From NCBI GenBank assembly GCA_034440495.1, contig JAWXCE010000054.1, positions 4,154 through 68,153 of the forward strand: 64,000 nt of DNA, written 5' to 3'. Positions 18,161 to 26,496 of this stretch are shown in pieces (positions within the stretch are counted from its first letter, which is position 1; each line of letters opens with the position of its first letter). The stretch comes from JAWXCE01 sp034440495. Its GTDB lineage: Bacteria; Pseudomonadota; Alphaproteobacteria; Rhizobiales; Rhodomicrobiaceae. A program made the translations under genes and the position numbers. A model generated the notes under the pieces. The model saw only the letters and a list, made by a program, of their open reading frames with translations. It searched no databases and was not told the origin of the DNA.

Positions 18161-18186
18161 TTTCGTCCTCCGTTCGGATGACGAAA
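18161..18186. other. Long hairpin upstream of the YiiX-like gene
   Basis: TTTCGTC-c-TCCG-TT-CGGA-t-GACGAAA forms an 11-pair stem with one central mismatch, about 72 bases before the next ATG. It has no T-run. It may be a second terminator, an RNA structure in the 5' leader, or an operator. Confidence 0.35.
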
Positions 18187-18258
18187 CGACTTTTGGGTCG
18201 CCTTAATCAGGCTCAATCACTCTGATCGAGGCGCGGCGAAGTTTCAGGAAGGCATCAT

Positions 18259-19257
18259 ATGAAAGCGCGCGTTTCCTCATCCCTGCCTGCTCCGCCGATC
18301 ATGGAGAAAACGGTCGGTGAGGCCCTTAGCGAAGCTAAGGTCAATGCTAGCATTCAGCCAAAAGAGTATGCGCGGCTGGAGACGTTCATTGACAAGATGG
18401 GCGAGCTGTTCGAGCCGGAGGATGACGGCGTCTGGCCAAAAACGGTGAAGGAGTTCCAGGACGGCGGCTATCTGGAGGCGGGCGACGTCATCCTGATGAC
18501 CAAGCTTGGCAGCGTGTTCTCCTGGTTCGTTAACATCTTTGACAAATCCGACTTTGCCCATTGCGCCATGGTGTTCCAGACGCCGCACGATGGGCACGGT
18601 ATCGACCACACCTTCCTCATCGAAACGTCGATGAGCGGAGTGGATTTGCAGACGCTCACCGAGATCGTCGCGCCAACCAAGGTCTACAAAGACATCAAGC
18701 TGCCGCCGGATTTCGTCGTCGGCGTGAAACGGCTTGAAGCCCCGTGGGCGTCAAAGCCCTTGCGGCGCATGGCGGCGAACCGGATGCTGCACTTCATCGA
18801 CAACGACGACTATGATTTCTCCATGCTCATGGCGCTCGCCACCCGCACCACATCTAAACTGTATTTCCGGATGTTGCCCCGCCTGCGCGGCGTGGCGCCA
18901 ACGGTCAGCGAATATCTGAACAAGGGCGTGAAGTTCTCGCCCGCCGAATTCATCTGCTCCGGTTTCATTCAGTTCGCGTATATCGACATGGTGAAAACCG
19001 CCATCGAGCGCAGCCTCATCAAACGCGAAGAGGCCGAGTCTGCGTGGGCCGATGTGATCTTCGCCGATAAAATCGCGGAAAGCTCGTCCATGAAAAAGTT
19101 GATGGCCGTAACGCCGCGCGAACTGGCGACAAGCAGCAAACTCAAGTGGAAATATTTCATCAGTCGCGGCAAAGTTTATAAGGCCGAAAGCTGCGCGGAC
19201 GTGAACACGCACTTCGACACCATCCGCGCCAAGCACCGGCGGCTGATGGAAAATTAA
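18259..19257 (+). CDS. YiiX/YebB-like permuted papain-fold (NlpC/P60 superfamily) protein
   Basis: A 332-residue protein with the order expected of circularly permuted papain-like amidases. The early catalytic His is at 101 in FAHCAMVF, after GDVILMTKLGSVFSWF, and the late catalytic Cys is at 233 in PAEFICSGFIQFAY. This is the YiiX/YaeF (C92-type) arrangement. No signal peptide is visible, so it probably acts in the cytoplasm. Family members cleave amide, ester or thioester bonds; the substrate is unknown. A strong AGGAAGG Shine-Dalgarno precedes the ATG. Residues 240-332 form a helical extension not recognised. The assignment rests on motif order and is moderately sure. Confidence 0.7.
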   Translation: MKARVSSSLPAPPIMEKTVGEALSEAKVNASIQPKEYARLETFIDKMGELFEPEDDGVWPKTVKEFQDGGYLEAGDVILMTKLGSVFSWFVNIFDKSDFAHCAMVFQTPHDGHGIDHTFLIETSMSGVDLQTLTEIVAPTKVYKDIKLPPDFVVGVKRLEAPWASKPLRRMAANRMLHFIDNDDYDFSMLMALATRTTSKLYFRMLPRLRGVAPTVSEYLNKGVKFSPAEFICSGFIQFAYIDMVKTAIERSLIKREEAESAWADVIFADKIAESSSMKKLMAVTPRELATSSKLKWKYFISRGKVYKAESCADVNTHFDTIRAKHRRLMEN

Positions 19258-19283
19258 ATAAATTTAAAATTAGATGTTCTGAG

Positions 19284-19724
19284 ATGTGTGGCTACTATAA
19301 AAATCATTTCCGTCTTTTGTCTGATGGTATGAATCATCGTATGAGGCGTCAGCGCGGTTTCGTGGCTGAAGTGCTTCAAAATTTTCTACCTAAGTATACT
19401 ATTAGTCAGACCGAAAAAGACTTCGAAATTTTGCAGAAAATAATAGACAGCAAATCAATCCCCTGTGACGACATTTGGGCGTCGGAGGCCTTGGGCATTA
19501 TCTTCGGTGATGCCTTACTTGCGTCTATAGATGGATTGCAGTGGCGTGAGGTTACCGATGAGTATGGAACCCCTCCCTGTCTATGGGTTCGTGGAACGAG
19601 GACCCAAATTAATGCGCCCGCTATGATTTCGACCAGAATTGAGGATGGAGACGAAGTGCGGTTCGATTGGCTTGTCGCTTGGGTGAATAATATTGTTAAA
19701 CAAACGCTTAATGAAAAACTTTAA
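19284..19724 (+). CDS. DUF3806 domain protein
   Basis: A 146-residue protein with the DUF3806 pattern: an N-terminal helix, then ASEALGIIFGDALLASIDGLQWREVTDEYG, followed by LWVRGTRTQINAPAMISTRIEDGDEV. The function of the family is unknown. Base use is more AT-rich than the flanking genes, suggesting a different history. The 3' end overlaps the nadE start by 14 bases, so the two may be coupled. The start is uncertain because no clear Shine-Dalgarno exists; ATG 19329 is an alternative. Confidence 0.75.
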   Translation: MCGYYKNHFRLLSDGMNHRMRRQRGFVAEVLQNFLPKYTISQTEKDFEILQKIIDSKSIPCDDIWASEALGIIFGDALLASIDGLQWREVTDEYGTPPCLWVRGTRTQINAPAMISTRIEDGDEVRFDWLVAWVNNIVKQTLNEKL

Positions 19725-21411
19725 TAGCGATCCTGATATTTTAGCCGGTGAAATCAAAGTCGCGTCGGCGCAACTTAATCCGACGGTCGGCGATCTGGCA
19801 GGCAATGCGGCGATGGCGCGCGAGGCGCGGGCCGAGGCGGCGGCGCTTGGCGCCGATCTGATCGTTTTCTCCGAACTGTTCATTAGCGGCTATCCACCCG
19901 AGGATTTGGTGCTGAAACCGGCGTTTGTCACGGCGGCTCAGCGCGAGATCGAGGCATTGGCGGCGGAGACGGGGTATGGCGGTCCGGCGATGCTCATTGG
20001 CACACCGTGGCCGGGCAAAAGCAAAAGCGGCAAGCCTTTCAACGCGGTTGCGCTGCTGGACGGCGGCAAGGTGCAGGCGCTGCGCTTCAAAACCGATTTG
20101 CCGAATTATGGCGTGTTCGATGAGAAGCGCGTGTTTGCGCAAGGGCCAATGCCGGGGCCGGTGAATTTCCGGGGCGTGCGGCTTGGCGTTCCGATTTGCG
20201 AGGATATCTGGACGCCGGACGTATGCGAGTGCCTGGCCGAGACGGGCGCTGAAATTCTCATCTCACCCAACGGCTCGCCCTGGACGCTGACCAAGCGCGG
20301 CGTGCGCATGAACCAGGCCGTCGCTCGCGTGACGGAAACTGGGCTGCCGCTTATTTACGTCAATCAGGTGGGCGGGCAGGACGAATTGGTGTTCGACGGC
20401 GCGTCGTTTGCGCTCAACCCGGGCGGTGCGCTTGCGCATCAGGCGCCTGCATTGGAAAGCGTGCTGAGCCTCGTGACCTTGCGGCGTGGCGCGGACGGCT
20501 GGCGCGCCGAGCCGGGGGAGCGCGCGCTGGTGGAGGAGGGCGACGAGGCGGCGTATCGCGCCTGCGTGCTCGGCCTGCGCGATTATGTGGAGAAGAACGG
20601 CTTCAAAGGCGTGCTTATGGGCCTGTCAGGCGGCGTCGATTCGGCGCTGTGCGCGGCGATGGCGGTCGATGCGCTCGGCGCCGACCGCGTGCATTGCCTG
20701 ATGCTGCCTTACCGTTATACCTCAACTGAGTCGCTCTTAGACGCGGCGGCGTGCGCAGAGGCGCTCGGCGTGCGCTACGACATCGCGCCGATCTACCCGC
20801 CCGTCGAGGGCTTCACGGCGGCGCTGGCTCCCCTTTTTGCGGGCCGCGAGCCGGACATCGCCGAGGAAAACCTGCAATCGCGCACGCGCGGCGCGCTGTT
20901 GATGGCGGTGTCGAACAAATTTGGCGCGATGCTGGTGACGACGGGCAATAAATCAGAGGTTTCGGTGGGTTATTCGACGCTCTACGGCGACATGAATGGC
21001 GGCTTCAACCCCATCAAGGATTTGTACAAGACGCAGGTATTCGCCCTATGCCACCTCCGCAATCGGCTGCGCCCGCGCGGGTGTTTGGGGCCGGAAGGCG
21101 TCGTCATCCCCGAGACCATCATCACCAAGCCGCCCACCGCCGAGTTGCGCGAAAACCAGAAAGATCAGGACAGCCTGCCGCCCTACGACGTGCTTGACCA
21201 TATACTTCGCGGCCTTGTAGACGAGGAAGCATCGGTGAAGGACATCGTAGCGTGTGGCCATGACGGGGCCACTGTGAGGAAAGTCGAGCGCTTGTTATAT
21301 CTGGCTGAATACAAACGCCGTCAGTCCGCGCCGGGCGTAAAAATCACCGATCGCAACTTCGGCCGCGACCGGCGCTATCCGATCACCAACAAATTCCGCG
21401 AAACATTTTAA
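19711..21411 (+). CDS. nadE: Glutamine-dependent NAD+ synthase
   Basis: A 566-residue two-domain enzyme that amidates nicotinic acid adenine dinucleotide to NAD using ammonia from glutamine. The N-terminal nitrilase-like glutaminase domain has the catalytic triad Glu55 (FSELF), Lys127 (RFKTD) and Cys163 (ICEDIW). The C-terminal synthetase domain carries the PP-loop SGGVDS at 306-311 and the family block TTGNKSEVSVGYSTLYGDMNGG (split here: TTGNKSEVSVGY then STLYGDMNGG). Length fits the family. An in-frame TTG at 19693 is less likely than this ATG. Confidence 0.96.
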   Translation: MKNFNSDPDILAGEIKVASAQLNPTVGDLAGNAAMAREARAEAAALGADLIVFSELFISGYPPEDLVLKPAFVTAAQREIEALAAETGYGGPAMLIGTPWPGKSKSGKPFNAVALLDGGKVQALRFKTDLPNYGVFDEKRVFAQGPMPGPVNFRGVRLGVPICEDIWTPDVCECLAETGAEILISPNGSPWTLTKRGVRMNQAVARVTETGLPLIYVNQVGGQDELVFDGASFALNPGGALAHQAPALESVLSLVTLRRGADGWRAEPGERALVEEGDEAAYRACVLGLRDYVEKNGFKGVLMGLSGGVDSALCAAMAVDALGADRVHCLMLPYRYTSTESLLDAAACAEALGVRYDIAPIYPPVEGFTAALAPLFAGREPDIAEENLQSRTRGALLMAVSNKFGAMLVTTGNKSEVSVGYSTLYGDMNGGFNPIKDLYKTQVFALCHLRNRLRPRGCLGPEGVVIPETIITKPPTAELRENQKDQDSLPPYDVLDHILRGLVDEEASVKDIVACGHDGATVRKVERLLYLAEYKRRQSAPGVKITDRNFGRDRRYPITNKFRETF

Positions 21412-21432
21412 TCAAACAGGAGAAGTCTTCCT

Positions 21433-21880
21433 ATGGATACCCCCCTCCCACGACCTAGTATTTTATCAAAGTGAAGACGTTAACATCACAGCCTCACTGG
21501 CGCGACTTGGAAACCAAAAATACCCAACCCGGAATATTACGTCTTATAATATCGTAAAAAGATTTATAAGCAAAAATAACGGCGGCGCCGTTTTTGTGCT
21601 TTGGATCTGCGCTATGTTATCTATTGTTGCATTTTTTGCTGGATTTTCTTTGGTGGCTCAATTTGACATAATTATTGCGGTTTTTGCATTTCTTGTCGCT
21701 GGAGTTTTCGGATTTTTTGCTTATCGAATTTTCAAACATGTTCAACAGAATGCTGATCAGATATTTTACGTATTAAGGATACGGACAAGTTCTGGCGAAG
21801 TTGATGGTTACGTACACAAAGACGCAAAAATTGTTCAAGAGATTGAAAAAGCTCTCGATAAGGCAATCGCGTATCGATAG
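21433..21880 (+). pseudogene. DUF6232-like membrane protein gene with a frameshift in a C-run
   Basis: A small membrane protein gene whose frame is broken near its start. An ATG at 21433 follows AGGAG (21418-21422), but its frame stops after 13 codons at 21472. The downstream frame is open from before 21433 to 21880 and encodes a conserved-looking sequence: VFYQSEDVNITASLARLG, KYPTRNITSYNI, two transmembrane helices (LWICAMLSIVAFF; IIAVFAFLVAGVFGFF) and a soluble tail with RIRTSSGEVDGYV. This order resembles DUF6232-type proteins. Adding one C to the six-C run at 21440-21445 would restore one frame. The cause may be a sequencing error, slippage-based switching or decay. Without the shift, a GTG at 21596 gives only the last 94 residues. 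Confidence 0.65.
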
Positions 21881-21912
21881 TTCAAATTATAAAGGACATC
21901 ACGTTTAGAACA

Positions 21913-22158
21913 ATGTCAAAGCGTGATAAGCTCATTGCAACCCTTATGGGCAATCCAAATGATTGCCGGTTCAGTAACGCTTGCAAAATCGCGGAATGGC
22001 TTGATTTCAAGTACAAAGGCGGAAAAGGCTCGCATCGAGTTTACGCTCGCGCCGGGGAGCGGGAAACGCTAAACTTTCAGAATCGAAATGTCCGTATCAC
22101 AGCCTATCAAGCTCGGCAGCTGATTGCGATGATCGAGAAGTATGGATCGAATGACTGA
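21913..22158 (+). CDS. hicA: HicA family mRNA interferase toxin
   Basis: An 81-residue protein of the HicA toxin fold, a double-stranded-RNA-binding-like ribonuclease that cleaves mRNA when not bound by HicB. The conserved catalytic His lies in GGKGSHRVYARAG, followed by strand LNFQNRNVRITAYQARQL and a C-terminal helix. It overlaps hicB by 17 bases, the usual toxin-first order. An ATG-proximal Shine-Dalgarno is weak. Confidence 0.85.
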   Translation: MSKRDKLIATLMGNPNDCRFSNACKIAEWLDFKYKGGKGSHRVYARAGERETLNFQNRNVRITAYQARQLIAMIEKYGSND

Positions 22159-22384
22159 AACGTTTCGATACCCAGTGCAGGTATTTTGGAGTGATGAGGA
22201 CGAAGGGTTCATCGCCATTGTTCCTGATCTGCCCGGCTGCTCCGCTTTCGGCGAAACGCAGCACGACGCCTTGACCGAAGCTCAGGACGCAATTGCTGCT
22301 TGGGTGGAAGCCATGACAGCGGCTGGAAATCCGGTTCCCGCACCGTCATCGATACCTCAACCGCAGCACGCCTCAATAACCTAG
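22142..22384 (+). CDS. hicB: HicB family antitoxin
   Basis: An 80-residue partner of HicA with the HicB pattern YPVQVFWSDEDEGFIAIVPD then LPGCSAFGETQHDALTEAQDAI. It is the short form: there is no clear C-terminal DNA-binding helix-turn-helix or ribbon-helix-helix, only a Pro-rich tail, so autoregulation may be weak or use the N-terminal partial RNase H-like fold. ATG 22151 is an alternative start with GAGAAG better spaced. Confidence 0.85.
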   Translation: MDRMTETFRYPVQVFWSDEDEGFIAIVPDLPGCSAFGETQHDALTEAQDAIAAWVEAMTAAGNPVPAPSSIPQPQHASIT

Positions 22385-22465
22385 CGCCCTTGAAATAGGC
22401 GCCGTCCTTGTTTTCGCCGCTTACCCGCGCTTTCCTGACCAGTCAACACATCAGGGAGAATGCAA

Positions 22466-22819
22466 ATGGCTTACATCGATGGATTTCTGCTTGCGGTGCC
22501 GGACGCCAACCGCGACGCGTATGTGAAGCTCGCCGAGTTGGCGGCGGGCGTGTTCAAGGAGCACGGCGCGCTCGAAGTGGTCGAAGCCTGGGGCGACGAC
22601 GTGCCTGAGGGCAAGCTTACCTCGTTCCCCATGGCGGTGAAGCTCGAGGAGGGCGAGAGGGTCGTGTTCTCGTGGATACGGTGGCCATCGCGCGCCGCCC
22701 GCGACGAGGGCATGAAAAAGGCGATGGAGGACCCGCGCATGAAGCCGAACATGGACGCCATGCCATTTAACACAAAGCGCATGATCTTCGGCGGTTTCGA
22801 GGTTATTGTGGAGCGCTAA
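22466..22819 (+). CDS. DUF1428 domain protein
   Basis: A 117-residue protein of the DUF1428 (YbaA-like) family, a dimeric ferredoxin-like alpha/beta fold of unknown function. It starts MAYIDGFLLAVPDANRDAYVK and has the conserved LEVVEAWGDDVPEGK, VVFSWIRWPS and RMIFGGFEVI blocks. The chosen ATG lies 7 bases after AGGGAGA; an ATG 6 bases upstream is too close to that signal. It converges on and overlaps by 4 bases the broken MerR gene, and the pair may once have formed a regulated unit. Confidence 0.88.
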   Translation: MAYIDGFLLAVPDANRDAYVKLAELAAGVFKEHGALEVVEAWGDDVPEGKLTSFPMAVKLEEGERVVFSWIRWPSRAARDEGMKKAMEDPRMKPNMDAMPFNTKRMIFGGFEVIVER

Positions 22820-23146
22820 CTCTGCGCCGCTTGCACGAGGGAGGCGACAATCGGGCACGCGGCTTGTTTGCCCGGCGTGCATGCGCTCACCAGGCCCTTC
22901 AGCGCCGCCACCAGCTTTTTCAACTCGGCGATTTTGCGGCAACGCCAGCAGCGCATGAATATCCTGCACCTTGAAGCCAAGGATGCGGCAATTGCGGATG
23001 TAGCGGAGCTGGCTTGCGTGCGAAGCCTCGTAAACGCGCCGTCCGCCCCCGGTGCGCGCGGGCGCCGCCATTAACCCGATGCGCTCATAATAGCGGATGG
23101 TCTCGATGTTTACGCCAGTCTCCGCCGATAAGTCGCCAATTTGCAT
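22816..23146 (-). pseudogene. MerR family regulator, disrupted by a deletion/frameshift
   Basis: The N-terminal 70 residues are a good MerR DNA-binding domain: MQIGDLSAETGVNIETIRYY, a GGRRVYEASHASQLRYI wing and LGFKVQDIHALLAL. Directly after LLALP the frame shifts. In the next frame the missing C-terminus continues as RKIAELKKLVAALKGLVSAC to a TAG at 22816-22818. Compared with ordinary MerR proteins, about 20-25 residues between these halves, including the usual Cys-containing dimer helix start, are absent. So a deletion not divisible by three probably broke the gene. The N-terminal frame instead runs antisense through the DUF1428 gene to 22451, an unlikely protein. Confidence 0.75.
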
Positions 23147-23442
23147 CGCCGCTGTTGTCCATCACGAATTTTGGCCTTGCTCCTGTAGCCGGTACAAATC
23201 GTAGCGTCCATTTGCGCCGATCACAATGGCGCGTCGTTCACACTTCAGAGAGACTTTCATGATTACGAAATCACACTCGCAGCATTCGGGACGGCTGCTT
23301 GTGCCGCTTGCCCGCTCTGCCCATAATAATAACAGGCCGCGCCGTGGAAGCGTTTCCGGGCGCGGCTACCTTTCAATAGCTTGACAGACAAATCGGAGTG
23401 TAGGATCGAATTGTTTGTTGTAGTTATTGAAAAGGACAGTTT

Positions 23443-24216
23443 ATGGACGCGTCCATAGTTGATAAGCTTTTCAAGTTGCAGCGCCAAAAATATGTTTTTG
23501 AAGATATCATCAAGACGACATATCAAGCGGTGCTTAATCATGGGGACGCCGTAGTCGATGGCGGGGCAAATGTTGGCGATCACACGATATCAATGTCTCG
23601 ATGCGTTGGCCCGGAGGGCTTAGTCATAGCGTTTGAGCCTGTGCCTGCGACGGTTGAAAAACTGCAAAAAAATATTGATGCCGCCGGATGTTCGAACACG
23701 ACTATTCATACCAAAGCCTTGGGCGCTGTACCAGGCCGGGCCAACTTTGTTTGGGTCGAAAATCGTGCGACGAGAAGCTCGCTTAAGACGCCAAATTTGA
23801 CCGGAGACGAGCGCGTATCCACTATCGACGTTGATATCGTCACGCTTGACGATATTTTATTGGATCAGAAGCGGCACGTGACGTTTATAAAACTCGATCT
23901 TGAAGGTGGCGAATTTGACTGCTTTAGAGGCGCGCGCACAACGTTAGCCCGGCATAAGCCTGTTGTCGTTTTTGAGAATGGTAGCGCTCAGACAGCCGGG
24001 AAATTTAATTACGATAAGGCTGAGTTTTTTGCCCTGTTCAAAAGCCAAAACTACACGCTGATCGATCTTTTCGGACGGCCTTACGGAGAAGATGCCTGGG
24101 GTGCCCGTAATGTTCCTTATTATACGTTTGCCGTTCCAAGCGATGGTGAGATAAGATACCTTGTGAGCAACGTCGCCGATAAAGCCGCTGCCGATATTGC
24201 GCAATCTGATTTATGA
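23443..24216 (+). CDS. FkbM family methyltransferase
   Basis: A 257-residue SAM-dependent methyltransferase of the FkbM family. Motif I is DGGANVGDHTISMSR near residues 38-52, followed by the acidic ribose-binding FEPVPATVEKL and the later LDLEGGEFDCFRGAR block typical of FkbM. Such enzymes O-methylate sugars, lipids or polyketides. The neighbours do not reveal the acceptor. An AAGGA Shine-Dalgarno precedes the ATG. Codon use is somewhat less GC-rich than in the flanking gltX, and the gene sits in the accessory-looking stretch. Confidence 0.88.
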   Translation: MDASIVDKLFKLQRQKYVFEDIIKTTYQAVLNHGDAVVDGGANVGDHTISMSRCVGPEGLVIAFEPVPATVEKLQKNIDAAGCSNTTIHTKALGAVPGRANFVWVENRATRSSLKTPNLTGDERVSTIDVDIVTLDDILLDQKRHVTFIKLDLEGGEFDCFRGARTTLARHKPVVVFENGSAQTAGKFNYDKAEFFALFKSQNYTLIDLFGRPYGEDAWGARNVPYYTFAVPSDGEIRYLVSNVADKAAADIAQSDL

Positions 24217-24262
24217 CAGACGACCTCTTTGCGACACCCAAAATCAAAAGCGACTTCATTTG

Positions 24263-25600
24263 ATGACCTCCATTAAGGTCCGCTTTGCGCCCAGCCCGAC
24301 GGGCCGTCTCCACATTGGCAATATTCGCCCTGCGCTGCTCAACTGGCTGTTCGCACGCCGTGAGGGCGGGCATTACCTGCTGCGCTTCGACGACACCGAT
24401 CTGGAGCGCTCCAAGGAGGAATATGTCGAGGGCATCCGCGAGGATTTGTCCTGGCTATGCCTCACCTGGGATGCGGAAGAGCGCCAGTCGCGGCGCGGCG
24501 AGCGTTATGCGGAGGCCGCCGCCGCGCTGAAGGCCGCAGGTCGGCTTTACCCATGCTATGAGACGCAGGACGAGCTGGATCGCCGTCGCAAGCGTCAGGT
24601 CGCGCTGAAGCAGCCGCCGGTTTACGACCGCGCCGCGCTCAAACTCACAGATGCAGATCGCGCCGCGCTGGAGGCCGATGGCCGCAAGCCGTACTGGCGC
24701 TTTATGCTCGAAGGCGGGGCCGAGTGGGATGACCAGATTCGCGGCTATCAGCGCATCGAGGCGTCCGCCGTGTCCGACCCGGTGCTTGTGCGCGAGGATG
24801 GCACCGCGCTCTATACGTTCACAAGCGTGGTGGACGACATGGATTTCGCCATCACGCACATTATCCGTGGCGAGGATCATGTGACGAACACCGCCGTGCA
24901 ACTCCAGATTTTCGAGGCGATGGACGCCAAGCCGCCGGTATTCGCCCACCATAACCTGCTGATCGGCGCGGATGGCGGCGCGCTGTCCAAACGGCTCGGC
25001 TCGCTGTCCGTGCGCTCGTTCCGCGAGGAGGGGCTGGAGCCGATGGCGGTAGTTGCGCACTCTGCGCTCATCGGCACCTCTGACGCGGTCGCGCCGCATC
25101 ACAACCTCGAAAGCCTGTCGGCGCTGTTCGACCTGAAGAAAATCTCCCGCGCCCCCGCCCGCTTCGACATGGAAGAACTGCGCGGCCTCAACGCCAAGCT
25201 GCTGCACGAGACGCCATTCGCGGCGGTGAAAAAGCGGCTGGCGGCGCTCAAAATCAAGGACGCCGAGGCGTTCTGGAACGCAGTGCGGCCAAACCTCTCC
25301 ACCTTCGCCGATGTGCAAACATGGTGGGCGGTGGTGAACGGGCCTGTCTCGCCGGTGATCAAGGGCGAGAAATTCTGTAACATCGCCCGCGACTTGCTGC
25401 CTGAGGAGCCGTGGGATGAAAATACGTGGGGTGTTTGGAGCAACGCCGTGAAGACGGCGACAGGCGCTAAAGGCCGGGACCTTTTTCACCCGTTGCGGCT
25501 CGCTCTGACAGGGCTGGAGAAAGGCCCGGAGCTAAAATTCCTGCTTCCCCTCATTCGGCGCAAGAAAGCGCAAGCTCGTCTTGCCGGTAATCCCGCTTGA
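24263..25600 (+). CDS. gltX: Glutamate--tRNA ligase (second alphaproteobacterial type)
   Basis: A 445-residue class I aminoacyl-tRNA synthetase. The HIGH motif is H17-I-G-N in PTGRLHIGNIRPA, followed by RFDDTDLERS. The KMSKS-equivalent is LSKRLGS with Lys243. The C-terminal anticodon-binding part is short. Many alphaproteobacteria have two GltX proteins, and the shorter type with this LSKRL loop is associated with charging tRNA-Gln with glutamate for later amidation, but that split of roles is inferred here. The ATG chosen begins MTSIKVRFAPS; the frame opens 66 bases upstream without a good signal. Confidence 0.95.
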   Translation: MTSIKVRFAPSPTGRLHIGNIRPALLNWLFARREGGHYLLRFDDTDLERSKEEYVEGIREDLSWLCLTWDAEERQSRRGERYAEAAAALKAAGRLYPCYETQDELDRRRKRQVALKQPPVYDRAALKLTDADRAALEADGRKPYWRFMLEGGAEWDDQIRGYQRIEASAVSDPVLVREDGTALYTFTSVVDDMDFAITHIIRGEDHVTNTAVQLQIFEAMDAKPPVFAHHNLLIGADGGALSKRLGSLSVRSFREEGLEPMAVVAHSALIGTSDAVAPHHNLESLSALFDLKKISRAPARFDMEELRGLNAKLLHETPFAAVKKRLAALKIKDAEAFWNAVRPNLSTFADVQTWWAVVNGPVSPVIKGEKFCNIARDLLPEEPWDENTWGVWSNAVKTATGAKGRDLFHPLRLALTGLEKGPELKFLLPLIRRKKAQARLAGNPA

Positions 25601-25707
25601 TCCATAAAATTTTGCACAGCAATATTTTTCGCGGTAAAATCCATTGAAGTGGAAAACGCGGCGGAAACGAGTTATGAATATGGCGGAGTTTGAGGCTTCG
25701 CGTGCTT

Positions 25708-26478
25708 ATGATTTATAAAAATCGCAGATTCCGGCATATCATCCCCCTGAGGGGTTATTTACGGCCATTGTGCGCGGTGATCGCCTTGGCATGCACGACC
25801 ATGACAAGCTTTCCAATCGCCGCCGAAGATTTGCCACCTGTTCAGAGCGAAGGCCTAACGCCCGATCAGTCGATCTGGTACGCCATGTCGCTGGAAGATC
25901 GTAACTGGCTGCAACGCCTTGTTACAAACGGCGCCAACCTCAACACCATCGAACCGCTATCCGGCATGACGCCACTGATGGCGGCTGAAACCTACGAACT
26001 TGCCTTGATTCTTGTGCAGGGCGGCGCCAACGTCGCGTCGCGTGATGTTTACGGTCGCACCCCGCTGCATTATGCTGTGCAGATGCGCGATGCAGAACGC
26101 ATCATTCCGCTCTTCATTGGACGTGGCGCAGACGCGAACGCTCAAGCTGAGGATGGCCTTCGCACGACGCCACTGCTGGCCGTCATTGAGCACTCCTTCG
26201 ACGATCCCGACAAAAAGCACGCGATCAAAATCATTCGGTTGCTGGTGTCGTTGGGAGCGCAACCGGACATGAAAAGTCATGACGGTCAAACGGCGTTGAG
26301 CATAGCGGCAACGCGCGGGGACGCGTCTCTGGTCAGCGCATTGATTGAGTTGGGCGCCGACCCAGCAGCGCGCGTAACGGGCGGCGAAACTCTACTTGAC
26401 CGCGCTCGCAAACGTGGCGAGCCAGATATTGTCGCTGTGCTCAGTCGCGCCCTCGCGAGCAAACGCCGGGCTCAATAA
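25708..26478 (+). CDS. Exported ankyrin repeat protein
   Basis: A 256-residue protein with an N-terminal export signal (basic residues, then LCAVIALACTTMTSFPIAAE). Four to five ankyrin repeats follow, visible as SGMTPLMAAETYELALILVQGGANV, YGRTPLHYAVQMRDAERI, TPLLAVIEHSF and DGQTALSIAATRGDASLVSAL (each under 26 residues; shown as fragments). It probably binds a protein partner in the periplasm. A TTG at 25690 would add six residues. It converges on the GNAT gene. Confidence 0.8.
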   Translation: MIYKNRRFRHIIPLRGYLRPLCAVIALACTTMTSFPIAAEDLPPVQSEGLTPDQSIWYAMSLEDRNWLQRLVTNGANLNTIEPLSGMTPLMAAETYELALILVQGGANVASRDVYGRTPLHYAVQMRDAERIIPLFIGRGADANAQAEDGLRTTPLLAVIEHSFDDPDKKHAIKIIRLLVSLGAQPDMKSHDGQTALSIAATRGDASLVSALIELGADPAARVTGGETLLDRARKRGEPDIVAVLSRALASKRRAQ

Positions 26479-26496
26479 CCACGATTTACACGATGT

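Noticed and set aside
22451..22815. Continuation of the MerR frame antisense through DUF1428.
   Set aside because: DUF1428 is clearly coding on the plus strand; the antisense extension has no MerR features and arises from the frameshift.
23259..23384. A 41-codon Arg-rich open frame with AGAGAG upstream, between the MerR remnant and the FkbM gene.
   Set aside because: Composition is not protein-like and no family is recognised; short frames of this size occur by chance.
24455..25489. A long open frame antisense to gltX.
   Set aside because: It mirrors the codon bias of gltX, is rich in His/Arg/Gly and has no domain; a shadow of the real gene.
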